Shown here: piece by piece, positions 30,883 through 40,282 of the stretch | Layout: the number at the start of each line of letters is the position of its first letter | Numbering within the stretch: position 1 is the first letter of the stretch | Origin: Histomonas meleagridis | Lineage: Eukaryota > Parabasalia > Tritrichomonadida > Dientamoebidae | Assembly: GCA_020186115.1 (NCBI GenBank) | Contig: WSYJ01000052.1 | Coordinates: 248,001 to 312,000 of the forward strand | Length of the DNA stretch: 64,000 nt | Reading direction: 5' to 3' | Program-made: the position numbers and the translations under genes | The notes under the pieces: generated by a model | Told to the model about the DNA's origin: nothing | The model's input: only the letters and a program-made list of their open reading frames with translations | The model's database searches: none

Positions 30883-31990
30883 CAAGTTCAATATTTCCTG
30901 ATTCAGCTGAAAATACCAATATATCATGCGGAATTGAATGCTCTTTAAGAAAATATTCAACTAAAAAAATATTTCCAATATTTGCTGCTTCATTAATAAT
31001 ATCATCATTGATTTTCATTCCTTCTTTAAGTAAAAATGAAAATATTTCATAATTATGATATAAAATACAAAGCTTTCCTAATTTTTCTAAATTATTAATT
31101 TCTTTTAATTTATTCTCATAAATATATTTAAAGACATCATTTTGATGAAATTCAATTGCTGTTTCATATGCATCTTCAAATGGTGAATGATTTTGTTCAC
31201 ATAAATGAATGATTTCTTCATTTCCACCTGCAACTGCATACCTACCTGTGTTTTCAATGTTTGCACCATTCATAAGTAAATATTTAAAACATTTAACTGA
31301 TCCAAAGAATGCTGCATAATCAATTAATGAAACATCTTCATCTTCATTATTAATAAATAAACATCTTTCATAAAGTGATGGTTCAATTGTTTGATCAAAA
31401 TCGAAATCACTTTGTGATGACATTTCTTGAAGTTTTTCTATTTCATCATTTCGAATTATTTTTGATATTTCATTTGGATTATGTCCTTCTCTAATTAATT
31501 TCTTATGTAATTCCCAATCATTCTTTGAAAGTTCTTCATAATTTACAAAATCATGTTCCCTTAAATAGATTGTTAATTCATCTTTAGACATATAATGCGC
31601 AAAATAAGCACTCTGGTTGTTTTTTACAATATTTGGTTCAAGAAAATTATGTTCAATCATAGCTTCAAGAAGATAAGATGATTCATCTGTATACTTATTA
31701 CTAAGAAATCGCCCAAATATATCAAATATATTGGATTTGATTTTATTACTCTCTTCAAATGTTCTTATTTCTTTTATAATATTCAAAAATAAATCTGCAT
31801 TATTGTTTTTAATTACAAAGGAATAATATATCATTTGAATAATAATTAAATCATAAGATAAAGGATGGTTTTCATCAAATTTGTCGATTATTAAACCTAA
31901 AGATGTAGAGAAATTTTCTTCATTCAAACTAAAAATTGCTTGACTTATTGATAGAAGTGTTTCCCAGTCGCAATGTTCCTTTGGCTTCAT
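30740..31990 (-). CDS. Ankyrin/DUF3447 protein, 5' part feeding into the 170-bp array
   Basis: An ATG at 31990 opens 416 codons. Residues 1-170 are a helical head typical of trichomonad DUF3447 ankyrin proteins. Residues 220-386 contain ankyrin units (S-L-I-D-Y-A-A-F-F-G-S-V-K-C-F-K-Y-L-L-M; A-A-N-I-G-N-I-F-L-V-E-Y-F-L; S-A-E-S-G-N-I-E-L-V-E-Y-V-L). After G-I-D-I-N-T-K-D (about residue 387) the frame continues into the first array spacer and stops, so the last 30 residues are probably not genuine. The head is undamaged and the downstream modules remain open down to a natural-looking stop at 29840. The true gene may therefore be 31990-29840 with intervening sequences; otherwise it is recently truncated. 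Confidence 0.65.
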   Translation of the reverse strand: MKPKEHCDWETLLSISQAIFSLNEENFSTSLGLIIDKFDENHPLSYDLIIIQMIYYSFVIKNNNADLFLNIIKEIRTFEESNKIKSNIFDIFGRFLSNKYTDESSYLLEAMIEHNFLEPNIVKNNQSAYFAHYMSKDELTIYLREHDFVNYEELSKNDWELHKKLIREGHNPNEISKIIRNDEIEKLQEMSSQSDFDFDQTIEPSLYERCLFINNEDEDVSLIDYAAFFGSVKCFKYLLMNGANIENTGRYAVAGGNEEIIHLCEQNHSPFEDAYETAIEFHQNDVFKYIYENKLKEINNLEKLGKLCILYHNYEIFSFLLKEGMKINDDIINEAANIGNIFLVEYFLKEHSIPHDILVFSAESGNIELVEYVLKQKGIDINTKDIYLFYLEFILIILCFKIIFGIYLNYLEQHLH

Positions 31991-32390
31991 GTGGAAAATA
32001 TTAATTACGAATATATCAATTCAAATTTGAGAGTATAAACCAGTGAAAAAGTTGAGAATTCTCTTCGTAATCAAATAATAAAAGCAGGCTTATTATTATC
32101 TCCAATTAAAAGTACATTCCAAATTATTAAAACATATTATAAATTATTCAAAATAATAAATTTTGGTTTCATGTGGAAAAAGAACAGTTTCAATTCTTAG
32201 GCAGAACGTGATGCGCCATTTTTCATTCAATATTTTCTATGAAGTCTCGCAACCCCAAAATTTCAATTAAAAATAACATTCTGGAGAAGGTTGATTTCGA
32301 TTTTTAGTAAACCATCTAATTTTTCAAAGGAGAACGTTAAATATAGAGTTTTTACCGCCATTTTTTAAAAAGTAATAAATCGCTAGATAA
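31991..32390. other. Divergent intergenic region
   Basis: Between an ankyrin gene (minus) and a small gene (plus). TTTGGCTTCATGTGGAAAA at the ankyrin start is repeated almost exactly at about 32162 (TTTGGTTTCATGTGGAAAA), a short local duplication. AACGTTAAAT (from about 32334) and CCGCCATTTTTTAAAA before the ATG at 32391 look MRE/Inr-like. No gene is seen. Confidence 0.45.
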
Positions 32391-32837
32391 ATGACTGATC
32401 CAATTGAGCACCAGTTCAACCCTCAATCAAATCAAGCAGTGAGTTTGGGTGAAGAGGGGCTCGGTAATGTAATGAGCTTTAGTACAATTCAAGATACAAC
32501 AAATACAAATGAACAAAAAGATAACCAACAACAGACAAATGAACAAAGTATTTCTGAAGCAGGGAATCAACAACTTCAATTTGTACAGCAAATTGTAATA
32601 CCTGATGGTTTTGATGACCCATATTATCAAACAATACTAGAAATATTTTCTTTCTTTAATCAAACAATACCATTAACTACAATAATGAATGCAATACATC
32701 AAGCAGCAGGAGATGTAGCTCTTGCTGTACAGAGACTTTCTCAAAATAATACATATAAATATGATGAACCATGCGACTTCTCTTTTCACAAAATTTATTG
32801 TCCAAAGGAAAAAATTGAGCAGTACTTTTCGTTTTAA
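32391..32837 (+). CDS. Unknown 148-aa protein with possible UBA/CUE-like helix
   Basis: Not firmly recognised. The N-terminal 65 residues are Gln/Asn/Thr-rich and probably disordered. Residues about 85-118 (I-P-L-T-T-I-M-N-A-I-H-Q-A-A-G-D-V-A-L-A-V-Q-R-L) resemble the helix pattern of UBA/CUE-type ubiquitin-binding or Myb-like folds, where G-D-V-x-x-A-V-x-x-L is common. A short Cys-containing C-terminus follows. An unspecified adaptor role is possible. Confidence 0.5.
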   Translation: MTDPIEHQFNPQSNQAVSLGEEGLGNVMSFSTIQDTTNTNEQKDNQQQTNEQSISEAGNQQLQFVQQIVIPDGFDDPYYQTILEIFSFFNQTIPLTTIMNAIHQAAGDVALAVQRLSQNNTYKYDEPCDFSFHKIYCPKEKIEQYFSF

Positions 32838-33371
32838 TTCATAAAAACTTTTTTTAAATTTAATCGCTTTTTTAAATATAAAATATACTAATTCTAGATG
32901 TTTATTATTTAAATAATATATTATTATTTTGAAAGATCAAATTATAAAAATTAAATTCAAAGATCTAAGAGAAACAAAGTTAAGCTTTTCATATGAAAAA
33001 AAAATTTAAATGGAATAAATTAAATAAGAGAAATAAATCAAACCACCGAAAAAACGATTATAATCAATTTAAATTCAAATAAAATATAAAATTAAAGTAT
33101 CTAGAAATCTATCAAAAGTAACTCAAAAATGCATAATCTTTGGAATAAATAGCATTAGTATATTACCATATTATTGTTATGAAGAAATCTTTATAAAAAT
33201 GTTGGAACTACTTTAGTGAGGTAAAGAAGATAATAAAAATAACTTATTTTTTTATATATTATTTATCTGATATTTTTCTTTTTTTAAGATTAGTTGAAAT
33301 CTGGTGTTACAGTTATTTTTGGACAACTTTTATTTGAATTTATTCAGAAACAAAATATTTTTACGAATTTT
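32838..33371. other. AT-rich intergenic region
   Basis: About 530 bp without a recognisable gene or structured element. The frame of the next gene is open from about 33294, but only non-ATG codons precede the ATG at 33372. Confidence 0.5.
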
Positions 33372-35123
33372 ATGAAAGAAAAAACAATTTATTCTTTTAA
33401 AATTTGTATAATGTTTATATATTTTCTTTTGTATGTATTACAAAAAATCGATTTAACAGTAACAAACAGTCCAAATGCTTCAGATAAACCTTTTCTTAAA
33501 TGGACAAAAATTAACGATGAAAAAATATTTTACAAAATATTTCAAAAAAAAGAAAATGAAGAATGGAAACAAATTAGCACATATTCTAAAGGTGAAGTTA
33601 TAAAGGTATTAAATGTTTATCCACATATAACTTCAACAGGACCATATTATACATATCATGTACCTAAAGAAATCCCATTATGCAATTTTGTATTTGATAA
33701 TGATCCTACTCTATATAAACTTTCAAAATCAGCATCATTAAAAGTTTGGATGGAAGGAGGAACACGAACATGTGGTAATGTTATACAAAAATTTGAAGCA
33801 CTTGGTAAAGATCCAGAAACAGGAAAACAACAAATAACTGTACAATATCTTTCAATTACTGAGTTTGGATCAAATCCATCAATAATTAATAATTATGATG
33901 TTGTTGTGTTTGGATCCTGGTATGTTTCAAATTATGTTTCAGTAACAACTGATACAGCACAAAATATTATTAAACCTTTCATTGAAAATGGTGGAGGTGT
34001 AATTGCAACCCATGGTGTAATTAGTAAAATTTTTGTAGGTTTTACAGGAAAAGAATCTTTAACCTATTTAGCAAAATCTCATTTTGGTATCGAAATTTGT
34101 CCTCTTGATCGACATTGCATAGAAGATTTAGGATTTAGTTCTGTAAGATTAAAAAAGAAAGGTATATTAACTAGTTATCCATGGGATCTTAAAAAAGATG
34201 TTGGGGATATTATTAATATTCCAACAACTAGATCTTTTGGGAAATATGTGAATGGTGAATTATGGCTATCAGGAATTATTAAAAATCATGAAATGGATAG
34301 ATATATATCTTATCTTTCAACTTATGAAAACACAGCTGTAATGGAAATTGGACAGGCACAATGTGATACATTAGTTGAAGAAAGAAAAATATTGGCAAAT
34401 TTGATATACTACTTAAAGAGAAAAACAGAAAAAACAGAATTAATTGATTATTCTATAAATGATGATAAAGAGCCTATTATAAAATTAGATTGTTCACTGC
34501 ATAATCAAAAAATTAATTGGGAATGGCTCAATATTGGAAATAAATATGGATATAAAGTTCAAGCATTTAAATATGATAATCCTAATACAGTAATTGGTGA
34601 ATCAGATCCTGAATATATTACAATAAATACAAAAATAAAAGGTTTTTATTATGTTATAAATGAAGATAATTCAACATTAATTATAGGAAATGAAAAATTA
34701 GAATATTATACTGAGGAAACTTCATATCTTGTCTTAAATAATGATGTTTTAAAATATTTTCATATAGCGACAATAAACTTTGATGGAAAATTAGGTAAAA
34801 CAGCTCATTGTAAAATACCTTTATTGCCGACTCCAACAATTTCGGATATACCAACACAAAACACTGGAAACAGTGATAACGGCTTGATTTCAAGTCTTTC
34901 GACTTCAACACAATATGTTTTGATTGGATCTGGATGCGTTATTATAATTATATCAGTTGTTTTATCAATGTTTATATATGGATACTTCAAAAATGTTAAT
35001 GAAGATTTGGATAAACAGATCAGTTTTAAGATTAACCAAAATTTAGCAACACCTGTAAAGGTAGAAAATCCATTATTTGATAATATGGAAGCTGATCCAT
35101 TTGCAAAAGATTTTTATAATTGA
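33372..35123 (+). CDS. Type I membrane protein with ThuA/GATase-like ectodomain
   Basis: About 583 residues from the ATG at 33372, chosen because it gives a classic signal peptide (hydrophobic run I-C-I-M-F-I-Y-F-L-L-Y-V-L). The ectodomain contains E-V-I-K-V-L-N-V-Y-P and later Y-D-V-V-V-F-G-S-W, then F-I-E-N-G-G-G-V-I-A-T-H-G, a strand-turn pattern like class I glutamine-amidotransferase/ThuA folds (and bacterial proteins of the DUF5057 type), without an obvious catalytic Cys-His pair. Near the C-terminus a single helix (Y-V-L-I-G-S-G-C-V-I-I-I-I-S-V-V-L) precedes a tail with N-P-L-F and D-P-F motifs suited to endocytic adaptor binding. It is probably a trichomonad surface protein; ligand unknown. 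Confidence 0.6.
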   Translation: MKEKTIYSFKICIMFIYFLLYVLQKIDLTVTNSPNASDKPFLKWTKINDEKIFYKIFQKKENEEWKQISTYSKGEVIKVLNVYPHITSTGPYYTYHVPKEIPLCNFVFDNDPTLYKLSKSASLKVWMEGGTRTCGNVIQKFEALGKDPETGKQQITVQYLSITEFGSNPSIINNYDVVVFGSWYVSNYVSVTTDTAQNIIKPFIENGGGVIATHGVISKIFVGFTGKESLTYLAKSHFGIEICPLDRHCIEDLGFSSVRLKKKGILTSYPWDLKKDVGDIINIPTTRSFGKYVNGELWLSGIIKNHEMDRYISYLSTYENTAVMEIGQAQCDTLVEERKILANLIYYLKRKTEKTELIDYSINDDKEPIIKLDCSLHNQKINWEWLNIGNKYGYKVQAFKYDNPNTVIGESDPEYITINTKIKGFYYVINEDNSTLIIGNEKLEYYTEETSYLVLNNDVLKYFHIATINFDGKLGKTAHCKIPLLPTPTISDIPTQNTGNSDNGLISSLSTSTQYVLIGSGCVIIIISVVLSMFIYGYFKNVNEDLDKQISFKINQNLATPVKVENPLFDNMEADPFAKDFYN

Positions 35124-35631
35124 AACTTTGTAATGTAATTTTGGAGGACTTTATAGTATCTTACATTTTCCGGTTAACACAAATTCATAGAGGAACAAAT
35201 TAGCAAAATATCATATTATTATAAAAAAACTTTTTTTCAAAATTTTAATTATAGGATGTAACACAAATATCCTTATATAACATCTTTCATTTTCTATAAA
35301 AGAAGTGATAATTAATAAGATTATCAACACTACTTAAAAAATATTTTTTTTAATAAAAATTCAATATCAATTAATTAATTTCCGATTATAAATCAATTTT
35401 TGGAAGAAATTATGATATTTAAGGTAAGAATTATTGGGGTAAATTCATTCGAAGCTGTTTTTTGGAAATTTTGATGTCTTCACTTCACCATGTCGAAACA
35501 AAATTTTGAATTATTTACTTAAGGCGCCCTATTTTGGTTATAAACACAAAAAGTTGTATTTACGTAAAATACGAACGTTCGATCAATGTTGTCTATTTGG
35601 TCGAATGATTTCTAAAATTTTGTGAGGTGAA
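35124..35631. other. AT-rich intergenic region
   Basis: About 500 bp; no gene recognised. Confidence 0.5.
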
Positions 35632-36348
35632 ATGCCAAAATTTGGAATGCCTGAAGGAATTGCGCATTATCCTGATCATATCAAAAAACCAAACTACTGG
35701 GAACTACTCACTGAAGAAGATCAAGTTCAATATATCGAACTTCAAAAAAAATTTTCAACATCAGAATACAAGAATCGACGAAATAAGAGTAAAGAAACAT
35801 TTCAAAATTTAATTGACCAAATTAAAGGATTCGTAGTAAGAAATGATGGAAATGTTATTCAAAGGTCTTTGGTTTGTGGAATTGTATGGCTTGAACATGG
35901 AATTGCAATAAATACACACCAATTGTGCTTGTTAACTGGCAAATGCAAATCTTCCATAAACGGGTCTTTCCAGTCCATTGGATATGGAACAATTCCAGTT
36001 GGTACAGATTCATCAAACGAATTAATTAACACATTTCCTTTTTTAAAAAATAATTTTCCGGAACTAAGACAATGGACAATTCGACAGAAGATTGAAGGAA
36101 GCTCTGGATTAAGCGATGAGTCACCAGCACCAAATGGATTCGAAGAATCAGAAAATTATCATTATGAAACAAGTGTAATTGATGTTGTAAAGAAAATACT
36201 ATCAAACAAAAGCCAAAGTTTATCATTATCTGCACCACCTCCAGAAGTTGAAAAAATTCATCAAATTGAAAATGAATTTCCCTCTCTTGGTGACGACCCA
36301 TTTTCTGCCTTTGTATTCGAAACAGACTTTGATGCTTTTGGTTTTTAA
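35632..36348 (+). CDS. Initiator-binding-domain (IBD) transcription factor, IBP39-like
   Basis: 238 residues. Residues about 20-150 match the trichomonad IBD: L-V-C-G-I-V-W-L-E-H-G-I-A-I-N-T-H-Q-L, then the recognition segment G-K-C-K-S-S-I-N-G-S-F-Q, and F-P-E-L-R-Q-W-T-I-R at the domain end. In T. vaginalis, IBP39 binds the initiator (Inr) element and recruits RNA polymerase II through its C-terminal domain. This protein is shorter than IBP39 (338 aa). Its C-terminus is Ser/Pro-rich and ends in an acidic-aromatic stretch (D-P-F-S-A-F-V-F-E-T-D-F-D-A-F-G-F) that resembles an activation motif. It may therefore be a paralogue with a different output. Several Inr-like elements occur in this window. 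Confidence 0.9.
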   Translation: MPKFGMPEGIAHYPDHIKKPNYWELLTEEDQVQYIELQKKFSTSEYKNRRNKSKETFQNLIDQIKGFVVRNDGNVIQRSLVCGIVWLEHGIAINTHQLCLLTGKCKSSINGSFQSIGYGTIPVGTDSSNELINTFPFLKNNFPELRQWTIRQKIEGSSGLSDESPAPNGFEESENYHYETSVIDVVKKILSNKSQSLSLSAPPPEVEKIHQIENEFPSLGDDPFSAFVFETDFDAFGF

Positions 36349-37300
36349 TGTTGTTAATCAAATTAGTAAGTAAATATCACCACTGTCCTAATTAAGATTT
36401 TTTTCATACATTTTGTATGGTTTACACAAAACTGGCAAAATATTAAACGTAAACCATTCAATTTGATTTGTTTTTTGTGCAAACGATCGGTTGTCTTACA
36501 AAAAGTTTTATCGTTCTTCAATTTTTGAAAGTGATAAGTGTCACTACGCTCTGATTTGCAAAGATCCCAATTTTGGTATCTTCCATACGTTTTAAACCTA
36601 TGTATATTGTCTAAAAAGATAGTGAAACAATATATATCAATTCATTTGAAAAATTTGAAAAATGATAATTAATAATATTTTTGAACCCTTTTTTAGGAAT
36701 GAATTTCTATCGTAAATAAAAAATAATTGAAATCTAAAAAGCATGTATCTTCTTTTTTGATTGAATAAAAACCACGTACATTTCTTGAAATTATTCCTAG
36801 TTACTGTTAGTTTTTTTAAGAATTTTGTTGGAAGTTCTGTAAAATTTATTCATCGATTTCATATTCACAATTATTTTTTTTTTCTTGAAAACTATTAATA
36901 ATACTTTTGTTAACCATTGCTATAAGTAAAGTTAATTTTAGTTAAAACAAAATTGTTTCCTTTATAGGAAGAAAAATAATAAGTTCTGAGGCGAATGTTT
37001 TACAAATACGAAAACAACATAATGAGAGCGTATTAATTAACGTAAATACATTTTAAACAAAGTCAGAAGAAATTGATGATCAAATTTCTAAAAAATTATT
37101 TTTAATTATTAGAAAATTTTCTCGTCATTTCGACAATTGGAGAAGTCAAATATTGGTGATATTAATTGCCATTAGAAAAAATCGTGGTCATTCATTTTAT
37201 ATCACACGAATTTTTGAGTTGGTTTTTTGCCTTATAATTTCGGTTTATTTCAATAATTTGAATTTAGATTGATCACGTAACCGTTTTGTGGTTGGCTAAA
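36349..37300. other. Gene-free 950-bp region
   Basis: AT-rich, with no open frames of note. The last 40 bp contain GATCACGTAACCGTTTTGTGG, with a Myb-like AACCGT site about 20 nt before the ATG at 37301. Confidence 0.5.
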
Positions 37301-37585
37301 ATGTGTGAAGCCCAGCAAAAAATTGATGAATTAACAGCAAGGATAGCTGTTCTTGAAGCCGCTGTTAGAACTGGAAACACAAAGACACCATCTAAACCAG
37401 TTGACGAATCGGATTATCCATTTCTTGCAAAACTTTCTGATGACGATTTAATCAAAGCTCGCGCCTTAATTGAAGAAAACAAACAGCTTCGTGAAGAGGT
37501 TGAAAAACTCAGAAACACTGTTGAAGAACGTGATTATCGCATTGAGCATTTAAAGCGTGGAATTGATAAATTGCTTCCAAAGTAG
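37301..37585 (+). CDS. Small coiled-coil protein
   Basis: 94 residues from the ATG at 37301; the frame upstream has only a non-ATG start. Two heptad stretches, about 3-23 (Q-Q-K-I-D-E-L-T-A-R-I-A-V-L-E) and 52-90 (E-N-K-Q-L-R-E-E-V-E-K-L-R-N-T-V), flank a short Pro-containing linker. Codon use is gene-like. It is likely a dimeric structural or adaptor protein; no family is assignable. Confidence 0.65.
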   Translation: MCEAQQKIDELTARIAVLEAAVRTGNTKTPSKPVDESDYPFLAKLSDDDLIKARALIEENKQLREEVEKLRNTVEERDYRIEHLKRGIDKLLPK

Positions 37586-37742
37586 ACCTTTAATTAATAA
37601 AAGAATTTAAAAAAGATAATACTTATAAGTAGAAGTTTCATGATATTCTCTTTGGAATTTTTTTAATATGTATTCACTGATTACAATTTTTATTTTGTAT
37701 ACAAGATTATTTAAAACAATAACAATGAAATATAAAAAACAT

Positions 37743-40265
37743 TTAATCAACATAAAGGTTTAAAGGTTCTAAAGCGGCAGAAATCTTTTTTGATTTTTGG
37801 AACATATATTTAAACGTCTTTTCCTTGTCAATTTCCACTTTTTGAATATCATTTTCATCCAACTCCAAAAACAAATTATTGCAACTTGATACAATTTCGA
37901 ATTGCAATAACATTCGTTTTAATTCATATATTGGGAAACTGAAAGGTATTTTAAATAAGAATCCCAAAGGTTTCTTTGAACTGAATTCACATATACTTAA
38001 GACAGCCAGATGATATTTGTAATCATAAAACAACTCTGGATTTGGAGGAGTTTCTAAATCTTCGAATTGATCTTCTGAAGTTACATCAATCATTGCATAT
38101 TGGATATCATTTGGAATATGTTTATAACATGGAAAGTTCGGAGGTGATTTAATAATTGGTAATTGATCACCAAATTCAAAATCTATTTTTGTATTACTAT
38201 CAATAAATTGGAATATTAATACATTTGCGTTTTCAATCCCATATTCTTTAAACGTTTTATTATCATCAATTTTTATTGCTGAAAAATCGTTTTTTTCAAA
38301 ATAAACGTCCGCCGGTTTCACATCACATTTCAGCATCAAACAAATAATTTGATGCAATGAAAAGATTTTGTCATTTATATTAACTCTTTTGCTACCAATG
38401 AATTGTAATGGATAATGATCATTATTTGGAGTGTAAAGCTTTAAGAACAAAATAATTTCATTTTCGGATAAAATTTGATTCTCATTTTCAGATAAAACAT
38501 GAACATAAACGAAAGGATTATCTTCAAGAATGAAACACTTATCATCAAGCATTAATTGATTTGTAATTTCTCCATCAGTAGTTACACCCCATAAAATTAA
38601 TCTATTTGGATCAACAACATTTAAATGTTTTGAAATAATTTCTCTAAATTCTCTAATCGTTTGTTCATCATTTGTCGGGAATATTAATTCGCCTTTAATT
38701 CCACAACCAATTTCACCTCTTAGGTTTGCTTTTTTATAATCATTTTCTTGGATTATTGTTACCAAAAAAGGTTCAGATTGCGGATATTTAGGACATAACA
38801 CATTCTTTGGTATTATTTCATTATTAACATTTATAAAAATTTCATCTTCCGCTTTAATTCGTGTATATATAATCGCAACAGGTTCTTTCGGAGCTAACAC
38901 TTCATTCATTGGGACTTCTTCGATATTTGCAGACGTAAACTTTAGCCATTTATTACCATAATAAGTAATAAGTGAGAAAAGTCCTGAATCTGGTCTACCG
39001 CGTGTACATATTATAGACTTAAGTCTCCATAAGTCATTTTCGTTAAGTAATATATCACTAATGTCACAAACTTCATTAAGATGAAGTTGTCCATTTCCTA
39101 ATTTAATTGTTGTCATATTAGAATCGAATTTATATCGATCCAAGACGATAATGATGACATTTGGTAAGGACTCAACTTTCGTCTGAAGGACTCCGTTCTG
39201 TTTCCCTTTCCGAGGCACATAAAGGTCATCGATTTCTTCAACGTTTTGAACATAACTTTTTAAAAGTGTTTCGACGTTGACATCGGCATCGAAATTGAAT
39301 GGAATTTCAATGTAAAACGAATTATATCGTTGAATTCGTTCAAACGAAATATTGGTGCACTTTTGTGTGCACACCATCTCAATTTTGAATAGGGAATCAA
39401 ACGAATTCTGAGGTATTAATTCTCTTACACTTTCTAGAATTGAACTTATCGCTTCTTTGACATGTGAACTGACAAAATGGTCAAATGACCAATGTAAACT
39501 ACTGATTAATTCAAGGGAATTAGTTTGATCGTTTCCGGTCTGAATCATGGCAAATAACCGCTGTATCGCATAGGGCACATTGCCGGTACCCTCGTAACCG
39601 TAAGTGTTAATTTGATGCACAAGTGAAACGAACTTCGGAATCATGAAAAGTGACATCGAAACTGAGTTAAGGCATTCGTCGCCTCCATATGATATAATTG
39701 GTGATATCCCATACTCTTCAATTAACGCGCGATTGATTCTCGGGCGTAAGTATTGTGATGGCAAAAAAGTTCGATCATTTATTTTATCTAAACCAACTTT
39801 CCCTTGGAATGTCGATGGGTTATGGAATTCAAACTGAATACGAAGTTTGCAATGATCAACGAAACCATTTTGTTCGGTTAAGTCCATCCATTTTATTGGA
39901 AAATCAATATAAGTTTTGAGTGACTTTGGAGTGAAAATTACATGTGACTGAGTTGTCAAGCAAAGGTTTTGATTGACATTAACAAGTTGTGCATTTAAGT
40001 CCATTGGATATTCTGATGATGAAATTGATTTAAATGAGATAATCATTGTAACGCATGAAGTTACTCTGTTAAGTGGATTAAGGAAAGTTAAATGGAACGA
40101 TGTGTCGTCAAATGGGAATTCTTCAGAGATTGCCATATAAGTTTGATTAATAAAGTCATCTATAACCCAAATCCCGCGAATAACGTGAAATCCTTTGTCT
40201 GTTTTAGCGTATTTGTAAATGGTTTTTTTATAATTCATTTTGGATTTGAAAACGGTTATTTTCAT
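37743..40265 (-). CDS. USP7-like ubiquitin hydrolase homologue, probably catalytically dead
   Basis: 840 residues from the ATG at 40265; a second ATG at 40238 is just as likely. Layout follows USP7/UBP12: a MATH-like beta domain (about 25-150), a USP core (about 190-470) and UBL-like modules (about 600-700 and beyond). The Cys box reads S-Y-G-G-D-E-C-L-N-S (Cys at about 198), matching N-x-G-A-T-C-Y-M-N-S. The V-P-Y-A-I-Q-R-L-F-A-M-I-Q block matches V-P-L-A-L-Q-R-V-F of USP7. The His box, normally H-G-G-H-Y, is here P-D-S-G-L-F before N-K-W-L-K-F, so the catalytic His is missing. It would be a pseudo-deubiquitinase or ubiquitin-binding scaffold. T-F-K-E-Y-G-I-E matches the USP7 UBL region. Confidence 0.75.
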   Translation of the reverse strand: MKITVFKSKMNYKKTIYKYAKTDKGFHVIRGIWVIDDFINQTYMAISEEFPFDDTSFHLTFLNPLNRVTSCVTMIISFKSISSSEYPMDLNAQLVNVNQNLCLTTQSHVIFTPKSLKTYIDFPIKWMDLTEQNGFVDHCKLRIQFEFHNPSTFQGKVGLDKINDRTFLPSQYLRPRINRALIEEYGISPIISYGGDECLNSVSMSLFMIPKFVSLVHQINTYGYEGTGNVPYAIQRLFAMIQTGNDQTNSLELISSLHWSFDHFVSSHVKEAISSILESVRELIPQNSFDSLFKIEMVCTQKCTNISFERIQRYNSFYIEIPFNFDADVNVETLLKSYVQNVEEIDDLYVPRKGKQNGVLQTKVESLPNVIIIVLDRYKFDSNMTTIKLGNGQLHLNEVCDISDILLNENDLWRLKSIICTRGRPDSGLFSLITYYGNKWLKFTSANIEEVPMNEVLAPKEPVAIIYTRIKAEDEIFINVNNEIIPKNVLCPKYPQSEPFLVTIIQENDYKKANLRGEIGCGIKGELIFPTNDEQTIREFREIISKHLNVVDPNRLILWGVTTDGEITNQLMLDDKCFILEDNPFVYVHVLSENENQILSENEIILFLKLYTPNNDHYPLQFIGSKRVNINDKIFSLHQIICLMLKCDVKPADVYFEKNDFSAIKIDDNKTFKEYGIENANVLIFQFIDSNTKIDFEFGDQLPIIKSPPNFPCYKHIPNDIQYAMIDVTSEDQFEDLETPPNPELFYDYKYHLAVLSICEFSSKKPLGFLFKIPFSFPIYELKRMLLQFEIVSSCNNLFLELDENDIQKVEIDKEKTFKYMFQKSKKISAALEPLNLYVD

Positions 40266-40282
40266 TTAACGTTCGCTTGAAT
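40239..40282. promoter_or_regulatory. Ultra-short divergent promoter
   Basis: The gap is only 17 bp between the ATGs at 40265 (minus) and 40283 (plus), or 44 bp if the minus gene starts at 40238. It contains AACGTTCG (about 40269-40276) and, reading minus, AACCGTTTTC (about 40258-40249), both Myb-recognition-like. Both genes must share these elements. Confidence 0.5.
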
